The position numbers and the translations under genes are program-made. This document shows, piece by piece, positions 53,427-62,800 of a stretch of 64,000 nucleotides of DNA. The notes under the pieces were generated by a model. The model was not told the DNA's origin, did no database searches, and saw nothing but the letters and a program-made list of their open reading frames with translations. Position 1 is the stretch's first letter; every line of letters starts with the position of its first letter. This DNA comes from Streptomyces sp. NBC_00224. Its GTDB lineage: Bacteria > Actinomycetota > Actinomycetes > Streptomycetales > Streptomycetaceae. The stretch is taken from positions 3,844,001 to 3,908,000 of the forward strand of contig NZ_CP108106.1 in assembly GCF_041435195.1 (NCBI RefSeq), given 5' to 3'.

Positions 53427-53993
53427 TCACAAGGCGGCGGCCGCGGTGCGCCGCCGGTGGCGCGCCACCCGCTCCCGGTTGCCGCACACCTCGCTGGAGC
53501 ACCAGCGGCGCCGCCGTCCGCGCGAGGTGTCCAAGTACAGCCGGAAGCAGTTGTCGCCCTCGCACTGGCGCAGCCGGGACCGGTCCTGCGGGTCGGTGAG
53601 CAGCTCCACCGCGTCCCGGGCGACCACGGCGAGCAGCGCGGTGCAGTCGGGGGCGCCGCTGAGGGTGCGCACCAGCCGTCCGTCGGCGCCCCGGATCGCA
53701 CGTACGCCCGGGGGTGCGGCGGCGGCCAGGGCATTGACCCGCTCCAGGGCCGCGGCCGCCGCCCCGCCCCGGCCGCCGAGCTCGGCGTGGACCAACTGCC
53801 CGATGTAGTCGCGCAGTTCGGCGAACCGGACCAGCCACGCGCCGTCGGCCCCCGCAAGCGGGGTGCCGACCGGCACGAGCCCGGCACCGACGAGCCACTG
53901 CCCGAGCCGCCCCGCGCTGTCCAGTTGATCGCTGTCGTACGCCCCGGTCGCCACCAGATCCAGACAGATCCGCCCGGAGTCGAACCGCAACAT
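53427..53993 (-). CDS. CGNR zinc-finger protein (ABATE domain)
   Basis: 188-aa putative regulator. The N-terminal stress-induced (ABATE-like) part begins MLRFDSGRICLDLVATGAYD. The C-terminal CGNR finger has Cys-x4-Cys (LRQCEGDNCFRLYLDTSRGR) and WCSSEVCGNRERVARHR. The fold is thought to bind DNA; targets are unknown. Monocistronic between sigU and nnaR on the same strand. The ATG at 53993 gives the usual beginning of the family. Confidence 0.88.
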   Translation of the reverse strand: MLRFDSGRICLDLVATGAYDSDQLDSAGRLGQWLVGAGLVPVGTPLAGADGAWLVRFAELRDYIGQLVHAELGGRGGAAAAALERVNALAAAAPPGVRAIRGADGRLVRTLSGAPDCTALLAVVARDAVELLTDPQDRSRLRQCEGDNCFRLYLDTSRGRRRRWCSSEVCGNRERVARHRRRTAAAAL

Positions 53994-54128
53994 GCGCCAC
54001 CGCCTTGGGGGTTACCGGTGAGTGCCGTACCCCCAGAGTGCCCGCCCGGGGGCGGCGCCGGAAGCCCTCCTGCCGGGCGCGGCGGGAGCGGCCCGCAGCC
54101 GGGACCGGCGCCCTCGGCCGTCCCCTCC

Positions 54129-55268
54129 TCAGTCATCCCCGTACTTCGCGTCCGACCCCGGGTCGAGAGCCAGCCGGTAGCCGCGCTTGACCACGGTCTG
54201 GATGAGCTTGGGGGCGCCCAGGGCGGTACGCAGCCGGGTCATCGCGGTCTCCACCGCGTGCTCGTCCGTGCCCGAGCCCGGCAGGGCCCGCAGCAGGTCG
54301 GCGCGGGAGACCACCCAGCCGGGGCGGGCGGCGAGGGTGCGAAGCAGCGACATCCCGGCGGGCGGGACGGGCCGCAGCTCGCCGTCGACCAGGACCGCGT
54401 GGCCGCGGATCTCCACCCGGCGCCCGGCGATCGGCAGCGCCCTCGCCCGGGCGGGCAGTTCGCAGCAGAGCAGCTGGACCAGCGGCCCGAGCCGGAACCG
54501 CTCGGGCGCCACCGTCTTGATCCCGCGCGCCTGCAGCGGCAGCGCGGTGACCGGCCCGACGCAGGCGGCCAGCACATCGCGGTCGAGCGCGCCAAGCAGC
54601 TCGGTGAGCAGCCCGCGCTCCTCGGCCCGGGAGAACAGGGACGCGGCGGCGGGCGCGCTGGTGAAGGTGAGCGCGTCGAGTCCGCGCGCCACGGTGAGGT
54701 CGAGCAGCCGGTCGAGCGGACCGAGGTCCTCGGGCGGCAGCCACCGGTAGACGGGCACCCCGACGACCTGGGCGCCGCCGGCCCGCAGCGCCTCCACGAA
54801 GCCGGGCAGCGGTTCGCCGTGCAGCTGGACGGCGATCCGGCGGCCCTCGACGCCCTGCTCCAGGAGCCGGTCCAGGACCTCGGCCATCGAGTCGGACGAC
54901 GGCGACCACTCCTCGGTGAGCCCGGCCGCCCGTATCGCGCCCTTCGCCTTCGGCCCCCGCGCGAGCAGTTCGGTGGCGCCGAGCCGGGCGAGCAGCGCCT
55001 CGCCGAGCCCCCAGCCGTCGGCGGCCTCCACCCAGCCGCGGAAGCCGATCGCCGTGGTGGCGATGACGATGTGCGGCGGCTCGTCGATCAGCTCCTTCGT
55101 GGCCGAGAGCAGCTCGCTGTCGTTGGCGAGCGACACGATCCGCAGGGCGGGCCCGTGCACCACCGCGCCGCCGCGCCGCTGAAGGAGCGCCCCCAGCTCT
55201 TCGGCGCGGCGGGCGGCGGTGACTCCGACCGTGAACCCGGCGAGGGGTCCGTGCTGTGTGTCGACCAT
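54129..55268 (-). CDS. nnaR: Nitrate assimilation regulator: HemD-like domain fused to winged helix
   Basis: 379-aa fusion. Residues 1-260 form a uroporphyrinogen-III synthase-like (HemD) bilobed domain (GFTVGVTAARRAEELGALLQ, IVIATTAIGFRGW, DALTFTSAPAAASLF). Residues 285-370 form an OmpR-type winged helix (RPVPPAGMSLLRTLAARPGW, AVETAMTRLRTALG, VVKRGYRLAL). The DNA-binding half means it is a regulator rather than a haem enzyme. From memory the S. coelicolor equivalent NnaR co-activates nitrite and nitrate genes with GlnR. It lies 135 bp downstream of narK, supporting this. Confidence 0.88.
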   Translation of the reverse strand: MVDTQHGPLAGFTVGVTAARRAEELGALLQRRGGAVVHGPALRIVSLANDSELLSATKELIDEPPHIVIATTAIGFRGWVEAADGWGLGEALLARLGATELLARGPKAKGAIRAAGLTEEWSPSSDSMAEVLDRLLEQGVEGRRIAVQLHGEPLPGFVEALRAGGAQVVGVPVYRWLPPEDLGPLDRLLDLTVARGLDALTFTSAPAAASLFSRAEERGLLTELLGALDRDVLAACVGPVTALPLQARGIKTVAPERFRLGPLVQLLCCELPARARALPIAGRRVEIRGHAVLVDGELRPVPPAGMSLLRTLAARPGWVVSRADLLRALPGSGTDEHAVETAMTRLRTALGAPKLIQTVVKRGYRLALDPGSDAKYGDD

Positions 55269-55403
55269 GGCTCTCCAACCGGGGTGGTGCGGCGGTTCGC
55301 ACCGAGCCTGTCAACCCCGCGTGACAGGCCCGGTTCGCGCGCGTGTCCCCGGTGTTACGGCGAGGACGGCCGCGACGCGCTCCCTGTGTCCTATTAGACC
55401 TCG

Positions 55404-56735
55404 TCAGACCTCGGCGTATACGGGTTCGGAGGGTGCGGCCGCGGCCGCCGGACGGCGAAGGTACACCGCCCAAGTGGCCGTGAAACAGAGCGCGTAGAAA
55501 GCGAGGAAGGAGACGAAGGCGGCGGTTCCGGTGCCATTGGTCATGAACGACTGGCGGAAGGCGAGGTTGATCGCGAGCCCGCCGAGCGCGCCGACGGCGC
55601 CGATCAGCCCCATCGCGGCCCCGGAGAGCCGCCGCCCGTAAGCGGCCGCGGTCTCCCCCTCCATCCCCTTGGACACGGCGGTGGCCTGGAAGATCGCCGG
55701 GATCATCTTGTACGTGGAGCCGTTGCCGAGCCCGCTGAGCACGAAGAGCGAGATGAATCCGACGAGGAAGACGCCGAGCGACTTCTGTACGGACGCAAAG
55801 ATCACGACCCCGGTCGCGGCGGACATCGCTGCGAACGTCCACAGCGTGATCCGCGCACCCCCGACCCGGTCGGCGAGCGCCCCGCCCACGGGCCTGATCA
55901 GCGAGCCGAGCAGCGGCCCGATGAAGGTGAGCGAGGCGGCCTGCAGCGGGGTGCGCCCGAACTGGGTCTGGAGTACGAGCCCGAAGGCGAAGCTGTATCC
56001 GATGAACGACCCGAAGGTCCCGACGTACAGCAGCGACATGATCCACGTATGCCGATCGCGCACGGCTTCGAGAGCAGCCCCCGTGTCGTTCTTCACCGGC
56101 GCCAGATTGTCCATCTTCAGCGCGGCGCCGATGGCGGCGGCGACGATGAGCGGCACGTACACGCCGAGCACGATGCGGGGATGAGTGGCCCCGGCGGTCC
56201 CGATCACCAGCAGCCCGATGAGCTGCACGACGGGCACCCCGATGTTGCCCCCACCGGCATTGAGTCCCAGAGCCCACCCCTTCTTCCGCAAGGGGAAGAA
56301 GGAGTTGATGTTGGTCATGGAGGAGGCGAAGTTCCCGCCGCCGATGCCGGCGAGGGCGGCGACGAGCATGAAGGTGGAGTACGAGGTCCCGGGCTCCATC
56401 ACGACGTACGCGGCGGCGGTCGGGACGAGCAGCGACAAGGCGCTGAAGATGGTCCAGTTCCGGCCACCGAACTTGGCGACCGCGAAGGTGTACGGGATCC
56501 GCACGAGCGCCCCGACCGCGGTGGCGGTCGATATCAGGAAGAACTTCCCGGCGGGGTCGACGTGGTAGGCGGGCCCCATGAAGAGGACCATCACCGACCA
56601 CATGGTCCAGATGGAGAACCCGATGTGCTCGGAGAACACGGAGAACCACAGGTTCCGCCGGGCGACCCGCTCCCCGGTCCGCTCCCAGAAGACCTCGTCT
56701 TCCGGATCCCACACTTCGATCCAACGGCCGTTCAT
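55404..56735 (-). CDS. narK: Nitrate/nitrite transporter NarK (MFS)
   Basis: 443-aa major facilitator of the nitrate/nitrite porter family. A hydrophilic head (MNGRWIEVWDPEDEVFWERT) precedes 12 helices. The two nitrate signature stretches are seen: GIGGGNFASSMTNINSFFPL with KKGWALGLNAGGGNIGVPVV, and FVLSGLGNGSTYKMIPAIFQ. The start ATG at 56735 has AGGGAGG five bases upstream. It imports nitrate for assimilation or exports nitrite. A GlnR-like site lies about 115 bp upstream, and the regulator nnaR follows. Confidence 0.93.
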   Translation of the reverse strand: MNGRWIEVWDPEDEVFWERTGERVARRNLWFSVFSEHIGFSIWTMWSVMVLFMGPAYHVDPAGKFFLISTATAVGALVRIPYTFAVAKFGGRNWTIFSALSLLVPTAAAYVVMEPGTSYSTFMLVAALAGIGGGNFASSMTNINSFFPLRKKGWALGLNAGGGNIGVPVVQLIGLLVIGTAGATHPRIVLGVYVPLIVAAAIGAALKMDNLAPVKNDTGAALEAVRDRHTWIMSLLYVGTFGSFIGYSFAFGLVLQTQFGRTPLQAASLTFIGPLLGSLIRPVGGALADRVGGARITLWTFAAMSAATGVVIFASVQKSLGVFLVGFISLFVLSGLGNGSTYKMIPAIFQATAVSKGMEGETAAAYGRRLSGAAMGLIGAVGALGGLAINLAFRQSFMTNGTGTAAFVSFLAFYALCFTATWAVYLRRPAAAAAPSEPVYAEV

Positions 56736-57120
56736 TGACGCCTCCCTGGTCGACGGTTCGTAGCGCGGTGGTGCGGCGCACGGGGCCGGTCTCTGATGAC
56801 TGCGACTGCTTGATGACTGTTTCCGGACACCGACGGTAGGGAGGCCGGGTTTCACCCCCGTGCCGCCGCGTGACCGCCGGGCAACCTTGTGTTCACGGGG
56901 GAAGAGATGGTGCGGTGAGGCCCGCCCCCGCTGCTGCGGCGGCAACTCTTCACGGGGAGGTGTGCGTGGCGGAACAGGGGGTGTCCGCAGTCGCACAGCG
57001 AGGAGGGGGCACGGGCTGACGCCTGGGCATGGCCCGCCCGCCGAGGGCCGGGGCTGATCCGCAGCCTTCGAGCGGCAGCCAGGAGTAACGTCGGTGTATC
57101 GAGATCCGAAGGGTTTCAGG
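56736..57120. other. 385-bp region between narK and the XRE regulator
   Basis: Divergent promoter region with the GlnR-like site. No reading frame with normal codon use and no RNA gene are seen. Confidence 0.4.
56849..56864 (-). promoter_or_regulatory. Possible GlnR-type box upstream of narK
   Basis: On the narK strand it reads GGCAC-GGGGGT-GAAAC, matching 9 of 10 defined positions of the GlnR consensus GTnAC-n6-GAAAC. About 115 bp before the start. Only one box is seen, so the support is moderate. Confidence 0.35.
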
Positions 57121-58326
57121 ATGCCGTACGCCGACGACAGCACCCCGGACCGTATCGGGCGGCGCATCGCCAGAGCGCGCAAGGCTCGTGGCCTCACCCA
57201 ACTCCAGCTCGCCCAGCGCATCCCGTGCTCGAAGTCCCTGATCGCCCAGGTTGAGCGGGGCCACAAACCGGCCACCCCATCGCTCACCGCCGGTGCCGCC
57301 CGCGCGCTCGGCGTCCGCCTGGACCAGCTTACCGGGCAGCCGTACGAAGATCCACAGCGCGGCCGGGTGCACGCGATGGTCCCGGACATCCAGACGGCCA
57401 TGCTGTCGTGGGACCTGCCACAGGAGGACGTGCCGGTCCGCTCCCGTCCCGAGTTGGCGGCCGATGTGGCCCGCGCCTCCGCGCTCGGCCGGGCGGGCCG
57501 GTACGCCACCCTTGGCCGGATGCTTCCACCGCTCCTCGACGAGTTGTCGAGCGCCTGCCACGCGGCGGACGGGACCGAGCGCGAGCGCCTGTTCGGGCTC
57601 CTGGCCGAGGCGTACTCGGGGGTGACGGCGATCGCGTACACCGTGGGCCTGTTCGACCTGCGCTCCCAGGCGATGGATCGCGTCCAGTGGGCGGCACGGG
57701 AGTCCGCCGACCCGCTGCGCGTCGGCCGGACGCAGTGGCAGCGGGCCACGCTGTTCTTCCAGGCGGCAGCGTACGACCGTGGGCTGCGGCTTCTGGACCG
57801 CGTACGCCACGACTTGGGCGAGGACATCGCGCGCATGGACGCGCCGGGGCTGAGCGTGCATGGCGCGGTGCACCTGCGCTCAGCAATGTTCGCGGCGAGG
57901 GCGGGGAACGCGGGTGGCACCCACGCGCACCTGGACGCGGCGGCGGACGCAGCCCGCTGTCTCGGCCGCGACGCCAACCACTACGGCCTCGAATTCGGCC
58001 CCACGAATGTGGCGATGCACCGGCTCGGGGCGGCGGTGGAACTACACGACGGCCTGGAGGTCGCCCGCCTGACCCGCGAGGTTCGGTTGCCTGCCACGGT
58101 GGCTCCCGTGCGGGCGGGCCACTGGTACATGGACGCGGCGAAGGGGTGGCTGGACCACGGAAACCGGGAGCAGGCGTTTGCCGCTCTGCGGGCGGCGCGG
58201 AGGGCAGCCCCGGAACAGACCCGCAACCACCCGCAGGTGCGCGAGACGTTCCTGACCTTGTTACAGGAAGAGCGCCGCACGAAGGAGTCACTGTCGGGGT
58301 TCGCGGCTTGGCTCGGCGTGACGTGA
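57121..58326 (+). CDS. XRE-family helix-turn-helix regulator with TPR-like C terminus
   Basis: 401-aa regulator. The Cro/C1 helix-turn-helix is at about residues 8-65 (IGRRIARARKARGLTQLQLA, CSKSLIAQVERGHKPATPSL). The rest is a helical, TPR-like sensor region ending FAAWLGVT. ATG at 57121 has GAAGGG seven bases upstream; the GTG at 57094 also has AGGAG at eight bases, so the start is uncertain by nine codons. Such Streptomyces regulators often head small operons with tiny proteins, as here. The signal is unknown. Confidence 0.82.
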   Translation: MPYADDSTPDRIGRRIARARKARGLTQLQLAQRIPCSKSLIAQVERGHKPATPSLTAGAARALGVRLDQLTGQPYEDPQRGRVHAMVPDIQTAMLSWDLPQEDVPVRSRPELAADVARASALGRAGRYATLGRMLPPLLDELSSACHAADGTERERLFGLLAEAYSGVTAIAYTVGLFDLRSQAMDRVQWAARESADPLRVGRTQWQRATLFFQAAAYDRGLRLLDRVRHDLGEDIARMDAPGLSVHGAVHLRSAMFAARAGNAGGTHAHLDAAADAARCLGRDANHYGLEFGPTNVAMHRLGAAVELHDGLEVARLTREVRLPATVAPVRAGHWYMDAAKGWLDHGNREQAFAALRAARRAAPEQTRNHPQVRETFLTLLQEERRTKESLSGFAAWLGVT

Positions 58327-58444
58327 CGGTGTTTCACGAGCTGTGAAACTCGCGGGCTTGGCGTCGCAGCAGCATGAACGGACGGGAGCCCCGCGACTGC
58401 GTGAGCGGTCGGGGCGTGGGTCACCGCTGACGAGGAGCGCCGGC

Positions 58445-58672
58445 ATGCCGCGCTGCACTGTCCCCATGTTCAATCCACCGGCGAACACGGCGAGCCACGC
58501 CGCAGAACAACTCCCTGGTCGGCAGAGGGCCAAACCGGTCGGGCTTGGCCTGTGCTGGGAGCCGATGCCCGGAAATCCCGCCCGCAACTGCACCATAAAG
58601 GGCGGCCACAACGGACCACACCTCCACGAGTACTCGGGCATCCGTTGGGACCGATCCGAGGGCCAGGCATGA
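58445..58672 (+). CDS. Small Cys/His protein, possible zinc site
   Basis: 75-aa protein. The start at 58445 follows GAGGAG. The C-terminal half has CWEPMPGNPARNC followed by HNGPHLHEYSGIRW, a Cys2-His3 pattern that could bind one zinc ion. It lies 118 bp after the XRE gene, and its stop overlaps the next start (ATGA). Not assigned to any family by me. Coding call rests on coupling and residue pattern. Confidence 0.6.
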   Translation: MPRCTVPMFNPPANTASHAAEQLPGRQRAKPVGLGLCWEPMPGNPARNCTIKGGHNGPHLHEYSGIRWDRSEGQA

Positions 58673-58890
58673 CCGCGCCCGACCGGCGGGAGCCGCGCGC
58701 CGCACTGACCCTTCGGGTATCGCAGGACGGCGGCCGCACCTGGGGCCCCCGACGCGCAATCCGGATCACCGGGCTCGCCTTACCGGAGCTCACCGCCGTG
58801 TGGCCGCCCTGTACGTGTGCCAGGTGCGGCCCGGCAACACAACAGAAAGGTCTTCCCTGTGATCCACACCTTGGGCAGTTCAGGATCTGA
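58669..58890 (+). CDS. Small Arg/Cys protein coupled to the preceding gene
   Basis: 73-aa protein beginning MTAPDRREPRAALTLRVSQD and containing CTCARCGPATQQ, a Cys-x-Cys-x2-Cys cluster, and a later Cys. The ATG overlaps the preceding stop by four bases. No family recognised. Together with the 75-aa neighbour it looks like a pair of metal-binding small proteins under the XRE regulator. Confidence 0.55.
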   Translation: MTAPDRREPRAALTLRVSQDGGRTWGPRRAIRITGLALPELTAVWPPCTCARCGPATQQKGLPCDPHLGQFRI

Positions 58891-58931
58891 AACATTACCC
58901 GGTCGCGAGGTGGTCCTGGCGAAGCCCATGC

Positions 58932-59501
58932 CTATCCGTACGAAGAAGTAGCACTCGCCGGAATCTGGTAACCGACCGCAAGATTCTTGTCGAAGATCAC
59001 GACTAGAGCATCGGGCATATACGTGAATCCGGCCCCTTCGGCCTCACCTAGCGCAACTACCAAACTCGACCTATTGAAGAATTCAAAACGGAACGCCCAA
59101 GGCATTTCACTGGAACCCTCATTAGGAATGTGCCAGGCTGGGCTGACACTCACAATTGACTCACCGAGGAATCTCCCCCAATCGACATGAGAACTCACAT
59201 CGATCACATCCCCCGGCAATTGAGCGTCTGGCTCACCGGAAGTCCTGAGTTGAATTTCCAATCCCTCATCGACGCCATTCATAGACCAGGACAGAACCAA
59301 CGCAGCCCCGCTGGCCATAACCAGTTGAACAGCCATGTCGACTTCGTGGGCACGATCCGCCCTGTGCCCTTCAGGCCAGCCGTCACCCTGCGGCACCACA
59401 TAGTGGACCGCCTCCACAGCTTCTCCCACAATAGCGGCCTGCAGGGTAGCAAGGTCGGCGCCATCATGCGCCCGCGCAGCCCATGGCCGAATTATCAACA
59501 T
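58932..59501 (-). CDS. Probable immunity protein for the RHS toxin
   Basis: 189-aa soluble acidic protein, no known family. It begins MLIIRPWAARAHDGADLATL and has alternating strand-like segments (AALVLSWSMNGVDEGLEIQL, SLVVALGEAEGAGFTYMPDA). The ATG is two bases after the toxin gene stop, the position immunity genes take in polymorphic toxin systems. Base composition is near 50-55 % G+C, far below the neighbours, as with swappable toxin and immunity cassettes. No ribosome site is obvious; coupling to the toxin gene would supply ribosomes. Confidence 0.65.
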   Translation of the reverse strand: MLIIRPWAARAHDGADLATLQAAIVGEAVEAVHYVVPQGDGWPEGHRADRAHEVDMAVQLVMASGAALVLSWSMNGVDEGLEIQLRTSGEPDAQLPGDVIDVSSHVDWGRFLGESIVSVSPAWHIPNEGSSEMPWAFRFEFFNRSSLVVALGEAEGAGFTYMPDALVVIFDKNLAVGYQIPASATSSYG

Positions 59502-59503
59502 AA

Positions 59504-59829
59504 CTAATACCGCCCGAAGTACTGGAACTGGCCGCGAGAGTCGAACGTCGCCCCGATTCCTCGCCCACCAGCCGAGTCCGGCATGATGTAGCGCGTTCCA
59601 CCGGAAAAGTTCCCAGAGTTAACCGGCGACGTAACGGTTCCTGGGTTGGTCAGGATATCATCGAGGAGATCCTGACCGGTTGAATCCAACTCCTTACCTG
59701 GCACTACAGGAAGATCCCCACGATTCATGTGCTTCTGATACTCACGCCCCGCATGGGTTCGATTCCCCTTAGCCGGACGCGTCCCACTTTGCGAAAGGGC
59801 ATCCAGATCCGGATCGCACAGCGTGGAAT
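59504..59829 (-). other. Toxin tip domain of the RHS protein
   Basis: Follows the HINT end VLVHN. Sequence features are HAGREYQKHMNRGDLPVVPG, LDSTGQDLLDDILTNPG and RYIMPDSAGGRGIGATFDS. Arg, His and Tyr near the end are plausible catalytic residues of a small RNase-like fold (BECR group), by resemblance only. G+C is lower than in the YD-repeat part. Confidence 0.45.
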
Positions 59830-62800
59830 TATGAACAAGGACCGGGGTTACCCCTGCTAGCACATAGTACGTGTGAAGGCCGTCCACGGTTAGGTTGTAG
59901 GTGCGAGCATGATCTGCATGCCCCCTATTGGAAGTGACCGTCACCGCTTTGCCGTCAGGGGTACGCAGTTTAGTGCCCGGCTCAATACGTCCCGCCGCTA
60001 CCCACGCATGGGCGGATTCGGACCAGAAAGGATGCTCATGAGTTGCGGTGAGCTTCTTCGGTCCATCCTTCGTGGAAATGGTGAGCTCATTGAAGTACTT
60101 ATCGCTGTCAGTGACGATCAGTCGCGTCACTCTACGCTTGCCGGTCTTACCTGTAACCGGGTCAGTCGCAACGACCTCGTCGCCGATTTTTACCGACTCG
60201 ATGCTCTTGTCGCGACCATCACCCATGAGCACCTTGGTGCCCGCAAGGAAGCACTTGCAGGGACTGGGCGCCGAAGAGCTGGATCCCCCCTTGATTCTCT
60301 GCCCCGAGAACCCGCCGCCAATGGACCTTGCTCCGGCACCCATCTCGCCACCAGCGAAGAGGAATCCACCCCTGCCGGTGGAATTGAGGACCATTCCCTT
60401 GGCGCAGTCCATGACATTGCATACGAGGCGCACCCAGTGCCGCAGCTGCGCCTGAGCGTCAGGATTGTCGCGTTCGACCAGGTAGTCATCCTTCTGTGGG
60501 TATCGATTGGCGTCCAGGTAATAGCGGTAGAAGAGCCTCGTGAACTGGTCTTCGTTCTTCCAGTTGTTCGGAACCCAAACGCCCGGAAATATCTCGTGAC
60601 GCTTTCCATCAACCTTCAGGGCGCCACTTTCGGCGCCAATCTTCGTTTTTTTGCAACTGCCCTTATGGCACGACCCCGCCCCTGGCCTATCAGGGTCTAT
60701 GGGGCCATCAGTGATGATGTCGCCGCTGCCATCCCCCTTCGGCGTACCAACACCGCACTGGTCAGCCCGGCACAGACCGGAAGGGTCGCTCGTCGTGACC
60801 GGGTTGTTCCCGCTGTACGCGTACCCGTTCATCTGCACGGGATCCGAGTCGATGATGATCGGGTCCGCCGAGAGGAAGCGACCGTTGGCTTGGTCGTACT
60901 CCCGAGCCCCCAGATGCGTAAGCCCCGTCGCCGTGTCGTCGACCCCGACGCCCAAATAGCTCCGCTTGTTCGGCCAAGCCCCCGGCTTCGCCCCCCGCAC
61001 CTCCCCATACGGCTTGAAAGCCCGCCGCGTGATCGGCTGCCCCGGCGACTCCTCCACCGAAGTCGATGCCGTCCCCAGCTGGTCGCTCACCAGAACGCTC
61101 AGCTTGTGACCCGACGTCGCGCCATCCGTCGTCGACCGAACCACCGTCGGCGCCCCGACCTGGCCGTAAGAGCGACTCGCCCGCGTGATCTTCCCCGCCG
61201 CCGTAGTCAGCTCCGTCTCGCCCAGGTACAGCACGCTGCCCGCCGGTGAGTTCTCCAGGACGCGGTTGCCCTCGGCGTCGTAGACGTACTGCGTCTTGAC
61301 GCCGTCGACCGTCGCCGTGTCGACCTTGCGATCCTGGGTCCAGGTGAAGCGCTGGGTGACGTCGGCCAGGTCGCGGACCGTGGTGTTGCCCGTGCGGTCG
61401 TACTCGTACGCGCTGCCACTGCCTGACGGAGTCGAGGTGACGTCCGTCAGCACGTGGGGCTGGATCAGGGTGCTCGGGCTGGTTCCGTTGCCCGTGATCG
61501 TCGTGCCGTAGCCATACCGGAAGGACACGTCCTTCGTCGCGTCCGCCGGGTCGTGCTTCACCTGCGTCGCGCGGTTGCCGAGGACGTCGAAGGTGTAGCT
61601 GTCCCAGTAGCCCGTCGCCCCGCCCGCGACCGAACCCGCCGCCGGGGCAGCCGCCTTCAGCGAAGCGGTGAGCGCCGCGTCCGGGGTGTTCTTGTCGGAA
61701 ACAGCGTCGGCCGCGTTGGCGATCGGGCCGCCCGACGCCGTGCCGTCCCCGTTGTATCCCCACTGCTGGCCGCTGTCGGACTTGCAGCCCACCGACGTGG
61801 TGCCCGGGGTGATGTTGGACGTCCAGGCGTGGGCCAGCTGCCCCATCGCGTCATACGTGAAGCACTGGTTGTCCCAGACGGACGTGCCCGCGTCCGTGAG
61901 CTGGCGGGCGTTGGACGTGACGTTGCCCGCGACGTCGTAGGAGTAGAAACTGCTGTTGATTCTGTGCGAGTTGGTCGTCTCGCGGTCCGTGACCGTGCGC
62001 TGGAGGCGGCCCGTGTGCTCGTCTACGAAGTTCGTCGTCCAGACCCGATACGGCTGGGGGCCGCTCACCACGCGCAGCGGCTCGCCGTACGGGGAGTACG
62101 TGACGTCCGTCGTGTACCAGCTCTGCCCCGACGTCGACTCCGCCAGGCCGTCGCTGTTGTAACGCGTGACGACCTTCTCTGCGGCCAGACCACCCACCGC
62201 CGGCAGCGTCACCGTCAGCGGTTTGCCGGTCGGCGTGTACTCGTAGGCGTACTTGTACGTGCCGGACACACCCGTCGTCATGGCGTTGGCCGGGACGACC
62301 GTCTCCTTGCCGGTCGGGCGATAGCCGGTGTCGTAGCCGGTGACCCGGTTGATGTAGTCGCCACTCTTGTCGTGGCGGATCGACTCGACGGGCTGGCCCA
62401 GTGCACCCGGCAGGGTGTCGAAGGAAAACTCCTTCACCGGCGGGGCCGTCGTCGAGCCTTCGCGGACCGCGACGATCCGACTCAGCTCGTCGTACGACGT
62501 GTACGTGCTGCCCCGGGAGTCGGTCACGCTGACCAAGCGGTCCGCGTCGTCGTAGCCGGACGTCGTCTCGCCCGTGTCCGGGTCGGTCGAGGCGATCAGA
62601 CGCTTGCGGGCGTCATAGGTGTACGTCCAAGCGTTGCCCGCCGGGTCGGTGACCTTCGAGCGGTTGCCCCGGGCGTCGTACTCGTAGCTGGTCTGGCGGT
62701 ACTCCGTGGACTGCGGGTTGGTGAAGTGCTGGATCGCCGTCACCCGGCCGCGCGCGTCAGTGAAAGTCTTGATCGCTGGGGCCGCGCCACCCGCCGGAAC

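Noticed and set aside
58343..58444. Longer start for the 75-aa gene
   Set aside because: The extra 34 residues lack a ribosome site at 58343, whereas GAGGAG precedes 58445.
58932..59501. Known SUKH or SUFU immunity family
   Set aside because: Expected family motifs were not visible; left as unassigned.
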